Positions 8,149 to 19,000 of a DNA stretch of 64,000 nt are shown piece by piece (positions within the stretch are counted from its first letter, which is position 1; each line of letters begins with the position of its first letter). This DNA comes from Chthoniobacteraceae bacterium (lineage in GTDB: Bacteria; Verrucomicrobiota; Verrucomicrobiia; Chthoniobacterales; Chthoniobacteraceae): assembly GCA_947476045.1 (NCBI GenBank), contig CANJNZ010000014.1, forward strand, positions 1-64,000. The letters are read 5' to 3'. The notes under the pieces are model-generated. The model saw nothing but the letters and a program-made list of their open reading frames with translations. It had not been told where the DNA came from and did no database searches. Both the position numbers and the translations under genes were made by a program.

Positions 8149-8943
8149 TCAGCGCGGAAACACTGCCGGCACTGGCGGCTTCTCCGCCTGCATCTTATCA
8201 ACCCAGGAAGGCAATTCTGCCGATTTCCAAACAGTGTAAGTGAACCAGAGAGCTGTGCCGGATGCCACAAAAGCAAGAATGCTCAGCACCAATGTCCACG
8301 TGTCAGTTTTACGCGGCGAGCTGCTCGCTGCTGCTGCAACGTTTACTTGCGAGGTCGAAGCCAGAGGCTGCGAGCGGGTGCCGGAAACCGGTCCTTTGGA
8401 AAGCGGCTGCGTTTGCTGCATTTTCACCGTGGCCTTTGGCAAAGCAGGTGCGTTGCTCTTCGGGGCTTCGCTCGGAAGACTGATGCGGGCGGTTTCTTTT
8501 TTAGGCGAAACGGGTCTTGCAGCGATGCCCGATGGGGCTGCCGCTGCGGGCGGAGGAACTACACCACTCGGCGCGCTTGGACGAAGTGGCACGGTGGGAC
8601 GGCCACTGAGTGGCGGCGGCTTTGGTGGTGGCGTTGCGCTGCTCAATGGCTTTGTCGCGGGACCAGTTGGAGCCGCTGGTGGTGCACTGCTGAGCGGTTT
8701 TGTCGCAGGCCCTCCGATAGGCGCCGGAGGAGGCGTGCCACCCTGGGGAAGTGTAACTTTGGAGGTTTCTTTTTTGGGCACGGAACTGAGCGGCTGGCTC
8801 TGTGTGCCTGGAACGTTGATGCGAACGGTCTCACGCTTTGCGCCGGGCGCGTCGCTCTTCGGCGGCAGCGTGATGCGGATGGTTTCTTTTTTCGTAGAAT
8901 CATCGTCCTGCGGCGGGTTCGTAGCGGGATTTTCGTCGGCCAT
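8149..8943 (-). CDS. Pro-rich tail-anchored protein with repeated KKETxRIxLP motifs
   Basis: A 264-aa protein starting at the ATG at 8943. Residues 1-210 are low-complexity Pro/Ala/Ser/Thr sequence, probably disordered. Within it a short motif recurs: KKETIRITLP at 18, KRETVRINVP at 36, KKETSKVTLP at 57 and KKETARISLP at 148, with a weaker KATVKM copy near 174. A second motif of the form T-K/Q-PLSS occurs about five times between them. One hydrophobic helix at ~213-237 (TWTLVLSILAFVASGTALWF) is followed by a short tail, so the long N-terminal part probably faces the cytoplasm. No enzyme domain is seen. It lies 44 bases upstream of trxA on the same strand. I do not recognise the family; the repeated motif looks like a multivalent docking site (inference). 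Confidence 0.75.
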   Translation of the reverse strand: MADENPATNPPQDDDSTKKETIRITLPPKSDAPGAKRETVRINVPGTQSQPLSSVPKKETSKVTLPQGGTPPPAPIGGPATKPLSSAPPAAPTGPATKPLSSATPPPKPPPLSGRPTVPLRPSAPSGVVPPPAAAAPSGIAARPVSPKKETARISLPSEAPKSNAPALPKATVKMQQTQPLSKGPVSGTRSQPLASTSQVNVAAAASSSPRKTDTWTLVLSILAFVASGTALWFTYTVWKSAELPSWVDKMQAEKPPVPAVFPR

Positions 8944-9089
8944 AATCGTGGGTAGTTGTGAGTGAAGTTCGTCTATCTCAGCCTGCGCCCAGAGTGTCAA
9001 CGGGGTTTTCGGTGAAAATGCCGTTCTCTTTCGCGATTCACACAAACTCCACCTTGCCCACGCCCCCTGTCGGCCAATAGCGTGAACGC

Positions 9090-10037
9090 ATGAAAATCCT
9101 CGTGACCGGCGGTGCCGGATTCATCGGCTCGCACTTCGTTGAAAAATGCCTCGCGCTCGGCCATTCGGTCGCCGTCGTGGATGAATTCAATGATTTCTAC
9201 GACCCCGCCATCAAGCGCGCCAACGTCGCCGGCTTCGCAAAAGACGCACCTGTCCACGAAGCCGACATCCGCGACGCCGACGCCATGCTCCGCATCGTGA
9301 AAGACGGTCGCTTCGACAGCATCGTGCATCTCGCGGCGCGGGCGGGCGTGCGACCTTCGATCAAAGACCCCCGTCTATATGTCGAGACGAACATCCTCGG
9401 CACCCTGAACCTCCTCGAAGCCGCCAAGCAGGGAAACGTCCCCCGTTTCATCTGCGCGAGCAGCAGCAGCGTGTATGGCGTGTTGAAGACGCTCCCCTTC
9501 CGCGAAGACCTCGCGCTCACGCAGACCATCTCGCCCTACGCCGCCACGAAACTCGCCGGCGAACAAATCTGCTCGAACTTCTCCCACCTCTTCGGCCTGC
9601 GCACGATCAACCTCCGCTTTTTCACCGTCTATGGCCCGCGCCAGCGTCCCGACCTCGCCATCCATTCGTTCACAAAAGCAATCCACGAAGGCCGAAGCAT
9701 CCAGCAATTCGGCGACGGCTCCACGCGCCGCGACTACACATACATTGACGACATCATCCAAGGCATGACCGCCTGCCTCGCCTACGAAGGCCAGCTCTGC
9801 GACGTCTTCAACCTCGGCGAAAGCCAGACCACCACGCTCAGCGACCTCATCGCCACCATCGAGCGTGCGCTCGGAAAAAAAGCAGTCATCGAAAAGAAAC
9901 CCGACCAGCCCGGTGACGTGCCCGTGACGTATGCCGACATCACGAAAGCCAAAGCCCTCCTCGCCTACGACCCGCACACAAAAATCGCCGAGGGCATCCC
10001 TCGTTTTGTCGAGTGGTTCCTCGCTTCGCGAAAATAG
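9090..10037 (+). CDS. NAD-dependent sugar-nucleotide epimerase (UDP-glucose/UDP-glucuronate 4-epimerase type)
   Basis: A 315-aa extended short-chain dehydrogenase acting on nucleotide sugars. The NAD-binding GGAGFIGS lies at residues 7-14, and the catalytic pair is Ser/Thr in CASSSSVYG (~124-132) and YAATK (~149). RDYTYIDDIIQGM near 215 and the substrate-domain motif TVYGPRQRPDLAIHSF near 180 resemble UDP-glucuronate 4-epimerases (CapI/GAE type) most. The product would feed cell-surface polysaccharide synthesis. It stands alone here, with no glycosyltransferase cluster beside it. Its stop codon lies 3 bases from the end of a convergent gene. The exact substrate (glucose, glucuronate or another sugar) remains open. 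Confidence 0.9.
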   Translation: MKILVTGGAGFIGSHFVEKCLALGHSVAVVDEFNDFYDPAIKRANVAGFAKDAPVHEADIRDADAMLRIVKDGRFDSIVHLAARAGVRPSIKDPRLYVETNILGTLNLLEAAKQGNVPRFICASSSSVYGVLKTLPFREDLALTQTISPYAATKLAGEQICSNFSHLFGLRTINLRFFTVYGPRQRPDLAIHSFTKAIHEGRSIQQFGDGSTRRDYTYIDDIIQGMTACLAYEGQLCDVFNLGESQTTTLSDLIATIERALGKKAVIEKKPDQPGDVPVTYADITKAKALLAYDPHTKIAEGIPRFVEWFLASRK

Positions 10038-10040
10038 CAC

Positions 10041-10403
10041 CTACCTTTTCATCGCACCCATGCCGTGCAATTCAGCAATGGTCGCCTCGATCTTGCTCTT
10101 CGGATCACGCCCGGCCTTCGCCTCTTCGATGGCCTGATTCAAACGTTCCATCGCATCCTGCTTGCGATCCACAGCCTCGGCGCGGATCGCGCCCTTCGCT
10201 CTCGGACCAACAGCCAGCGCCCCCGGCTTGGCGCGATAAGTCTTCAACTCCTCCTTCGCCTTGTGGAGCAAAGGCAGCGGCTCCGTTGATTTGATGGCCG
10301 CGTGGAGAATATCCACGATTTTCTCCACGCGAGCCGGTTCGGCCTGCGAACTGATGGTCAAAAACAACGATGCAACGATGGTGATGAGTGTCTGGAATTT
10401 CAT
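10041..10403 (-). CDS. small exported protein of unknown function
   Basis: A 120-aa protein with a clear signal peptide (MKFQTLITIVASLFLTISSQA) and probable cleavage after SQA. The mature part is about 100 residues, mostly helical and rich in Lys, Ala and Glu (KIVDILHAAIKSTEPLPLLHKAKEELKTY and later SKIEATIAELHGMG, quoted as separate pieces). No known domain is recognised. It probably acts in the periplasm. It is convergent with the epimerase, with 3 bases between stop codons, and divergent from the M20 peptidase gene. Confidence 0.7.
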   Translation of the reverse strand: MKFQTLITIVASLFLTISSQAEPARVEKIVDILHAAIKSTEPLPLLHKAKEELKTYRAKPGALAVGPRAKGAIRAEAVDRKQDAMERLNQAIEEAKAGRDPKSKIEATIAELHGMGAMKR

Positions 10404-10505
10404 TGTGAAATGAGTCTTTCACCAACCAACACCGCCGTCTGCAATTTTTAGGACAATTCTTGCTCCGCATTGCAGTCGCCCCGCATCCCCGCATAGATTC
10501 GCCGC

Positions 10506-11624
10506 GTGGAAATCAAAACCGCCACCGCACTGCTCCAATCGCTCATCCAAATCCCGAGCGTGAATCCCGAAGGCGAACCCGGCACGCCACACACCGGCGA
10601 ACAATCCATCGCCGAATGGCTCGTCTGCTGGCTCCGCGAAACATTTCCAAAGGCGCGCGTCGAACTGCGCGACGTGCTCCCCGGTCGCCCAAACGTCTTC
10701 GCATCCTTCGGCGAAAATGATCGCGCCAACAAAAAGCCACGCATCCTCCTCGCACCGCACACCGACACCGTCAGCGTCGGCGGCATGAGCATCGAGCCGT
10801 TCAGCGGCGAACTGCGCGACGGCAAAATCTGGGGCCGCGGCGCGAGCGATACCAAAGGCTCAATGGCCGCGATGCTCTGGGCGCTCCGTGAATTGCGCGA
10901 CGTCCTGCCCACACTCGGCCACGAAGTCTGCTTCGCCGGACTGTGCAGCGAGGAGGCCGGCCAGCACGGCGCCATCGCACTCGCCGGACAAGAACGTTTC
11001 GATTTCGTCATCGCCGGCGAGCCCACGGGCCTCGACGCCGTCATCGCCCACAAAGGCGCACTCTGGCTCACACTCACCACACGCGGACGCGCCGTCCACG
11101 CCGCCCAGCCCGAGCGCGGCGAAAACGCCATCTATAAAATGGCCGACATCATGCGCCACATCCGCGACGAACTCGCCCCTGCCTTCGGTGAAAATTCGCA
11201 CCCGCTGCTTGGCCGCACCACCATCAGCGCAGGCACCATCAGCGGCGGAATCAAAACCAACATCGTCCCCGACCTCTGCCGCGCCGAAGTGGACATCCGC
11301 TACCTCCCCGGCGAAAACCCGCTGCCCCCCATCAGCGCAAACCTCCGCACCATCTGCCCCGATTTGGAAATCACCCACGTCCAGTCGCAGCCCATGCTCA
11401 CCGACGAAGCCCACCCCCTCATCACCTTGCTAAAAAAATGCGGCTCCCGCTGCATCGGCGCACCGTGGTTCAGCGACGCCGCCATCTTCGCCCAGCGCGG
11501 AATGCCCGCCATCGCCCTCGGCCCCGGCTCCATCGAACAGGCCCACACGCGCGACGAATTCATCACCGACGCCGACCTAGAAAAAGGCGTCACCTTCTTC
11601 CGCGACTTCCTCGCCCGGCTGTAG
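10506..11624 (+). CDS. M20-family metallopeptidase/deacylase (ArgE/DapE type)
   Basis: A 372-aa cytoplasmic M20 amidohydrolase with a GTG start. Metal-binding residues are visible in order: LLAPHTDTV (His and Asp, ~81-87), GRGASDTKG (Asp, ~118), and CSEEAG (catalytic and bridging Glu pair, ~150). AGEPTG supplies the next ligand (~174), and a His near the end (QAHTRDEF) supplies the last. A dimerisation insert (HKGALWLTLTTRGRAVHAAQ) lies in the middle. Family members cleave N-acyl amino acids (acetylornithine, succinyl-diaminopimelate) or dipeptides. I cannot separate ArgE, DapE and peptidase roles from sequence alone, and no lysine or arginine genes are adjacent. A hairpin terminator follows at 11686. 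Confidence 0.88.
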   Translation: MEIKTATALLQSLIQIPSVNPEGEPGTPHTGEQSIAEWLVCWLRETFPKARVELRDVLPGRPNVFASFGENDRANKKPRILLAPHTDTVSVGGMSIEPFSGELRDGKIWGRGASDTKGSMAAMLWALRELRDVLPTLGHEVCFAGLCSEEAGQHGAIALAGQERFDFVIAGEPTGLDAVIAHKGALWLTLTTRGRAVHAAQPERGENAIYKMADIMRHIRDELAPAFGENSHPLLGRTTISAGTISGGIKTNIVPDLCRAEVDIRYLPGENPLPPISANLRTICPDLEITHVQSQPMLTDEAHPLITLLKKCGSRCIGAPWFSDAAIFAQRGMPAIALGPGSIEQAHTRDEFITDADLEKGVTFFRDFLARL

Positions 11625-11685
11625 CGCATCTCTCTGTTCACATTTTCGGCAAAGCGCACACACGGCCTCCGCCCCGATGGCAGCT

Positions 11686-11710
11686 CACTCGCGCGCGGGA
11701 GTGTTTTTCT
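11686..11710 (+). terminator. intrinsic terminator after the M20 peptidase gene
   Basis: CACTC (11686-11690) pairs with GAGTG (11699-11703) around a GC-rich loop, followed immediately by TTTTTCT. It is 61 bases after the peptidase stop codon. Confidence 0.55.
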
Positions 11711-11780
11711 GAAATAGACGCCGCATTCGAGTGAAGGGCGTTACTCTCTTAGGAAATCGCAGTGCTATTCTCTTCGTCGG

Positions 11781-12680
11781 CTATGCGTTAGTCTGATCCA
11801 CAGTATCAGGATACTGCTCACGAACGTATTGCATTACACGCGCAGCATCTTCCTCTTTCACTTCCACCTCTGCAGCCAAATTCCTCCCCTTCACTTTAAA
11901 GTTGATGACGTGCTTAACTGTCGTCTTTGAGGCCGATGTTTTCACCCTCCGCTCCAAGGTAATTCCAGCAATTTCATTACGAGCAAAAATAATCAAACAT
12001 GGTTCCCAAACGATCAGCCATGACGGGGCGAACGTGATCGGCAAGACCTTTCCAGGACCACCCTGTGCAGAAAGTTCCGCATCAATTGCAGCCATGACTA
12101 GATGCGGGGAGCCGTAGCTTTTTAGGCGACGAATGGCCCATGTATTCTGAGGCTTCGCTACACGCCACAGTCCAAAGGCCAACAAGACGAGTGCCAACGG
12201 GAGAACCAGCGCGGTCAGCCAGACAAATAAATTTGTATGAATACGATAGTCGATTTCGACAACCATCCATGGGTAAAACAATGGTGTGGATTTTAATTCC
12301 TCCGGTAGTTCTTCGAGTCTCCCCTGCACCGTGTTGCCTGTAAAATTCGCTGGAACTTTCACCACAACAAAGCGCCCGTCCAACGCAAGCATCATGTAAT
12401 CGGCAGATTTGGATTCGTCGATTTTGAGCCCTTTGAACTTTAGTGTCGTTTGCTGAGTCGCTCCAGTTGGAATCAGCTTCCCCTCTACTGTAACAAATTC
12501 GCGCGCCCCAGGATCAGTAGCCAGCGCAGCAGTTAGCGGAACTGGACCGGAGAAGAGGTTGTATACGTATCTCCAGTTGAATCCCAGAACGATCAAACAC
12601 AGAACAATGAAGACGATTGCTAGATTTACGGTGCTTTTTGCGCTGTCTCGTGCCGCACAAAGAATGATGCCATCTTTCAT
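11781..12680 (-). CDS. two-helix membrane protein of unknown function
   Basis: A 299-aa protein starting at the ATG at 12680; a TTG 33 bases upstream would add 11 residues but is less convincing. Hydrophobic helices lie at ~17-37 (LAIVFIVLCLIVLGFNW) and ~153-175 (LFVWLTALVLPLALVLLAFGLW). The loop between them (~115 residues) is soluble and probably extracytoplasmic. The C-terminal ~115 residues are cytoplasmic, ending in a charged Lys/Glu segment (EVEVKEEDAARVMQYVREQYP as adjoining pieces). Codon use is less GC-rich than in neighbouring genes. I do not recognise the family. A second short minus-strand gene lies upstream. Confidence 0.65.
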   Translation of the reverse strand: MKDGIILCAARDSAKSTVNLAIVFIVLCLIVLGFNWRYVYNLFSGPVPLTAALATDPGAREFVTVEGKLIPTGATQQTTLKFKGLKIDESKSADYMMLALDGRFVVVKVPANFTGNTVQGRLEELPEELKSTPLFYPWMVVEIDYRIHTNLFVWLTALVLPLALVLLAFGLWRVAKPQNTWAIRRLKSYGSPHLVMAAIDAELSAQGGPGKVLPITFAPSWLIVWEPCLIIFARNEIAGITLERRVKTSASKTTVKHVINFKVKGRNLAAEVEVKEEDAARVMQYVREQYPDTVDQTNA

Positions 12681-12752
12681 AGCGTGCTTTTTACAGAATT
12701 TCTGAATTTCCAAAAACTAAAAATAGCTGTGTAGATAAGTTTTTTGGCCGGA

Positions 12753-12992
12753 TTACCGCACAGGACGGGGGGACGCAGACCTGAGCCAGTCAGAGAAAAA
12801 AGCCGCGAGCGCCGCCTTGTCCGCAATCGAAACGGTTGCGCGTCCTGTTTCGACGAAGCCGAAGTCTGCGCCCCATGTTGCGCCGTTCACCACGCACGCA
12901 TCGGTGTGACACTCGGCAATCTGCCGCCCCGCGACTTTCTCTCGATTGTAAAAAATCGCAACAAATCGAAAGATTTTTGAAAGATCGATCAT
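12753..12992 (-). CDS. short hypothetical protein
   Basis: A 79-aa frame with codon use like the neighbours and an ATG at 12992, 21 bases from the start of the divergent A2M gene. It contains AECHTDACVVNGATWGADFG and ends ALAAFFSDWLRSASPRPVR. No domain can be assigned. The NGATWGADF piece followed by an acidic helix is faintly reminiscent of the end of a phospholipase D-like repeat, which is too weak to claim. It may be a real small protein or a decayed remnant. Confidence 0.4.
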   Translation of the reverse strand: MIDLSKIFRFVAIFYNREKVAGRQIAECHTDACVVNGATWGADFGFVETGRATVSIADKAALAAFFSDWLRSASPRPVR

Positions 12993-13013
12993 AGGCAGCT
13001 CGTTCTTTCCCCC

Positions 13014-16000
13014 ATGTCACAACCATCCTTTCTTCGCCCGCTCGCATTTCTCACCCGTTTCACCCGCCGCGCACTGAGTTCCATTTTTGGCTCCGCACAC
13101 ATCGCGTGGTCGCCGCCGCCGTGGCTCCATGTGCTCGCACGCAACTGGCGGCGCACCGCCCTCGTCCTCGTGCTCATCGCCACCACCGCCTACGGCAGCG
13201 TGCGCTCGTGGAAATCGCATACCGCCCACAAACGCACCGTGACCGCGGCAAAAACCATCTGCGCACCTTCGGAAAAAACCGCCCCGCAACTCACGGTTCA
13301 AGCCGCTCCCGTAAAGGCTGTCCCTACCGCAACTCCGACGCAGCCTTCTGATCCCGATGTGCGCGACACAACCAAGCGGGCAAAGCGAACGCTCGAAGCA
13401 TGGGTGCAGTGGGCGCAGCCCAGCTGGAACGAGCAGACGCAAAAAGTATCCGGCTTCCCGCTCGCCATTCATTTCAGCGGAGCAGCGGCGCCCGTGGGTC
13501 TCGTCGGCAAACCCGCGCTCGCAGGCACCGTGACAGTCTCACCGGAAGTCCCCGGCGTTTGGAAATGGACTTCATCCGAAACACTCACCTTCGAGCCACA
13601 AGGCGGCTGGATGCCTCCGCGCGCCTACGATTTCAAACTCGGCGCAGACACCTTTGCGCCCGACTGCACCATTTCGTGGCGCAACCGCGACTGGAATGAT
13701 TGGCGCACACCTCGACTCACCGCTTCCTTTGGAGAAAAAAGTTTCTACGTCGATCCCACGACACCCGCGCTCCAGCAAACAGTCGCGACCGTCACATTCA
13801 GCCAGCCCGTTTCACGCGAGGAAATCGTCCACCATCTCGCCGTTGTGAACATGAGCGAGACGCCGCTCTTCGCGCCCGGCGGAAAGCCACAGGTGATCGC
13901 CGACGAGAAAAACCCGCTGCGCTTTTTCCTCCGCTCCCCGCTCATCAAGCCCGGCGAAAAAGAAGACCTCATCCGCTTTCAAATCGCGCCCGGCCTCCGC
14001 GCGATGTCCGGCGGCGATCCTACGAGCGAAGAGATCGTCACGAAAATCACATCGCCCTCGCGCTACTCCGCATTCTTTTTCAAGGAAGCACGCGCGCAAC
14101 TCGTGACCGACAAGGAGGGCGAGTCACGCCAGTTCATCTTCCTCGAAAGCAGCACCGCCGCGAGCGGCACGACCAACGCAAAGGCCGCGCTCGCGTGGCA
14201 ACTCCCGCCGCCGATGAAAAACAAAGAAGGTGAGGAAGAGCCATGGACGCCCGACAATGTGACGCCCGACGTGCTCGCGAAATCCAAGCGCGTGCAGCTT
14301 GAATTTGTCCCCGGCGAAAACGCGCCGCCGACCGCGAGCGTGTTCGGCTTCCGCCTCGCGCCGCAATCGCCAGCACGGTTGTGCGTTCGCATTCCAAAAG
14401 AAACCCCGGCGCCCGGCGGCTTCGTCACGCGGGAGGATTTCACCGCCATTGTGGATGTGCCGATGTTTCCGCGCGAGGCACGCGTGCTCGGCCACGGCGG
14501 CATCCTCGCGCTCAACGGCGAGCGCAAACTGAGCATCAAATCGCGCGGCTACGAAAATCTGCGCTTCACGCTCGCTCGCGTGCCCGCCGGGCAAATCAAC
14601 CACCTCGTCAGCCAGACCGAGGGACGTTTTGAAGCGCCCGAGTTTCAGGGAGCGTTCGACTGGTCGGACATCGCGCACTTTCACCACTCCGTGCAACCCA
14701 TCGCGAAAAAGAACGAGCACGAGGCAAACTATTCCGCGTTCGATTTCGGCCCCGCGCTCGCACAGGCCGATCCTGCGAACGAAGACGCACAGCGCGGACT
14801 TTTCTATCTCAGCGTCGAAGGCGTCCGCCGACGGACATCAGACGACGCAAAGCCGACCGACAAAGACCCGGACTCCGAGTGGATCGCGATGGCCAACACC
14901 AAAACTCACGAACGCCAAAACAACAGCCATCGCCGTTACCACGGAGAGGAAGACGAGGAAGAAACCGTGAATCGCGGAGACAGCAGCGAATCGCGCTTCG
15001 TGCTCATCACCGATCTCGGCCTCATCGTGAAACGCAACGCCGACGGCACACGCGATGTGTTCGTGCAGTCGTTCAAAGAGCGCGCGCCCATCGCTGGCGT
15101 GAAACTCACGGCGCTTGCCAAGAACGGCGACACGCTCGGCGAGGCAGAGACCGACGCACTGGGTCGCGCCGCTCTGCCTGCGCTCGATGGATTGAAACGC
15201 GAAAAGAAACCCGTCGCCATCGTCGCGCGCAAAGGCAGCGACCTCGCTTTCATCCCGTGGGCGCGTGAAGATCGCCAGGTCGAGTTGTCGCGCTTCGACG
15301 TGGGCGGCGTCCCGGCGAGCCAAACCAACGCGCTCGACGCATTCCTCTTTACCGAGCGCGGCATCTACCGCCCCGGTGATCCCATTCAACTCGCCGCCAT
15401 CGTGCGCCAGCGCGACTGGGCGGGCACGCTCGGCGGACTGCCCGTCGAGGTCGTCGTGACCAACGCGAAGGAGGAAGAGGCCGGACGCTACCCCGCGAAG
15501 CTGCCGCCCGACGGCTTCCTCACGATCACTTTGCCGACCACCGAAACTTCGCCGACCGGCGTGTGGCGGATCGAGTTACGCCGCCCCGAGGACGGGAAAA
15601 AGAAAAAGCGCACCGAGGAGGACGACGAGGATGCGACAGACACACACCACCTCGGCCACACGCTTGTGCGCGTCGAGGAATTCCAGCCCGACCGCCTCAA
15701 GCTCACGGCGAAACTCGAACCCTCTGCGGATGCCGCATGGCTTTCGCCGGAAAATCTGAACGCCAACGCCGAAGTGCAAACGCTCTTCGGCATCGCCGCC
15801 GCCGATCGCCGCATGACGGCAAAACTGCGCATCGCACCCGGCTCGCCATGTTTTGAGCAATGGCCAGGTTGGACTTTCGGCCTTCCAAAACACGAACGCT
15901 TCGATCCTCGCGAAGTCGAACTCGGCGAAACAAAGACCGACGAAAATGGTCGTGCAAAATTCTCGCTCCCGCTCGAAGCCTACTCCGCGCCGTTGCTGCG

Positions 16001-19000
16001 GGTGTCGGTGGACTTGGAGGCATTCGAGGCGGACGGCGGACGTGGTGTTCGCGGAGCACTCGGCACGCTCGTCTCGCGCCAGGCATTTCTCATCGGCTAC
16101 AAATCGGACGGCGATCTCGATTTCGTTCCGCGCGATGTTGTGCGCACTTTCCAAATCACCGCTATCGGCCCCGACGCGAAACCCGTCGCAGCGCCCGGCC
16201 TCAAGCGCGTTCTCATCGAAACACGCCACGCCTCCGTGCTCACCAAGCAGGACAACGGCACGCTCGCCTACATCTCACGCGAGCAGGACAAGGAAATCGA
16301 AACCGTTGACGGCTCACTCCCCGCGAGCGTGGTGAAAATTCCGCTGCCCGTGAAAAACGCGGGCCGCTTCCGCTATGAATGGCGCGATGCATCGGGCGTG
16401 GTTTTGTCCACCATCGCTTTCAATGTCGTCGGCCCCGGCGACCAGACGCGCAGCCTCGAGCGCGACACCGAACTCGAACTCACGCTGCCCGACAAAGTGT
16501 GGAAGCCGGGCGAGCAACTCGAAGTTTCGCTACGCGCTCCGTATGCGGGCGCGGGGCTCATCACCATCGAGCGCGAAAAGGTGCTGGCTGTGCAGTGGTT
16601 CAAATCCGACACCGCATCGAGCGTGCAGCACATCACCGTGCCCGAGGGCATTGAGGGCGGCGCGTATGTGAACGTCGCCTTCGTTCGCGCGCTGGATTCG
16701 GCGGAAATTTTCACCAGCCCGCTCAGCACCGGCGTTGCTCCATTCAAGGTCGCTCACGATCGCCGCCAGCTCGCAGTCACACTCGACGTGCCGGAGCGCG
16801 TGCGACCCGGCGAGCGTGTGTCCATCGGTTTCTCCACGCCGCGTCCGGCCCGCGTGATCATATGGGCCGTGGACGAAGGCATCCATCGCGTCACCAGCTA
16901 CAAGGCGCCACAGCCGCTCGTATCGCTCATCCGCAAGCCTTCGCTCGAAGTCGGCACATGGCAGCTTCTCGATCTGCTGCTGCCGGAGTTTTCACTGCTG
17001 AAAAATGCGAAGGCATTTGGCGGCGACGGCGACGAGCCGCCGGAACTGAAGCTCGGCCTCAATCCATTCAAGCGCCGCCGCGCTGCGCCGGTGGTTTTCT
17101 GGAGCGGCATCGTCGAGAGCGGCCCGGAGCGCCGCGAGGTCTTTTACGAAGTGCCCGATTATTTCGCCGGGCGTCTCAACATCATGGCAGCGGCAGTAGC
17201 GCCAGATGCGATCGGCGTCGCGGAAAAACAGACCATCGTGAAAGGCCCGTTCGTGCTCACTCCGAACGCGCCGTTTTTCGCCACGCCGGGCGATGAGTTC
17301 ACCGCTTCGCTCACCGTCGCCAACCAGCTCGAAGGCGCGGCTATGACGGACCAAATCACCATCGCAGCGGAGACAATCGGCGGACTCGAAATCATAGAGA
17401 AGCCGCAGACGCCGATCACCGTCGCCGTCGGCAAGGAAGTCACAGTGCGCTTCCGCGTCCGCGCAAAGTACGCGCTCGGAAACGCGGAGCTTAAATTTTC
17501 CGCAACCTCAGGAAACGAGCGCGTCGAGCAGCGCGCCACGATGAGCGTGCGCCCTGCGTCGCCACGTGTGGCTTTGGTGCAGAGCGGGTGGTTCCGCAAG
17601 GACTCGCACGATGTCCCGATGCAGCACGATTTCTACGCCGAGTTTGCGAAACGCGAGGCGGTCGTCTCCACGACACCGCTCGGCCTAGCTCGCGGGCTGG
17701 CGTCGTATTTGCGCGAGTATCCGCATGGATGCAGCGAGCAAATCACCAGTCGCGCATTCCCGTGGCTCGTGCTGCGAGACGATGCGGACTTCGGCCTCGA
17801 AAAAGCGGAGGCGGAAAAAACCATCCGCGACACGATCGCCATGCTGCGCACGCGGCAGCAAAAGAACGGCGGTTTCGGCTATTGGAGCTACGCCGGGGAC
17901 GACGAGGGCTTCGACTACGTGAGCGTGTATGTGACGTTCTTCCTCACGGAGGCGAAGGCGAGCGGCTTTGCAGTTCCCGCTCCCATGCTCGATGCCGCGT
18001 TGCGCCGGTTGCGGTTGATGGCGGATGCGAAACTGCCGGAGCCGGAGGGGCATGATTGGTGGCGCTACAGCTACACGCGCTCTTGCGCGAATACACAGGC
18101 CGCCGCGATTTACCTGCTCACTCGCAACGAAGAGGTGACGACGAACTACGCGCTCAAAATGCGCGATTCCCTCGACGCGAAGGTGCCGAAGGAATTGTGG
18201 CAGCGCGATCCGTCTGCTGCATGGCTGGCCGCGACGTGGCGACTGCTGAAAAAGGACGACGAGGCAAAGAAACTGATCGCCCTCCATCGCAGCGCGCGCG
18301 CAGCCGAGCAGAGCCTGCACGAGAATCGCTGGTGGTGGGACTACTACTACGAGACGCGGCTCACGCGTGAAGCGATGACGTTCACCGTGCTCTGCCGGCA
18401 CTTCCCGGAAATCGCGGGCAATTTCGGCTACGATGAACTGCGCCCGATCACGGAGTCTCTGGAGCGCGGTGATTTTCATACGCTCTCCGCCGCGTGGACG
18501 GTAATGGCGCTGAAATCCTACGCCGGACTTGCGAAGGCGAGCGGTGTGCAGGCGGGCATTTCCGAGGTCACAGGCGCGGACGCGAAGATACTCGCCGGGC
18601 CGCGCGCGGGAATGACAACAGCGAAGCTGGCGAGCGGCGGCGGTGTCGCGCGCTTCTTCCTCACACGTCCGGATAATTCGCCGAGGATCGGCGCATGGTA
18701 TCAGGCTGTTGAGACGGGTTTTGATCGTGCACTCCCGGCGAAGGCCGAGGCGCGCGATATCGAGGTCTTTCGCCAGATCCTCGACGAGCATGGCAACGCG
18801 GCGGAGATGGCAAAGGTCGGCGAGACGCTGCGAATCCGCGTTCGTGTCCGCAACATCAGCAAGACCGCGCAGCCACACCTCGCGGTGACGGAACTTCTGC
18901 CCGGCGCGTTCGATTTCGCGCCCGCCGGCGAAGACCGCGCACTGCGTCCCGGCCTCGGCACTCTGCCCGGCACGGAATACGTGGACGTTCGCGAAGACCG

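Noticed and set aside
17685-18878. Long minus-strand open frame (397 codons) inside the A2M gene
   Set aside because: It is Arg-rich shadow sequence opposite the thioester domain, which is clearly real.
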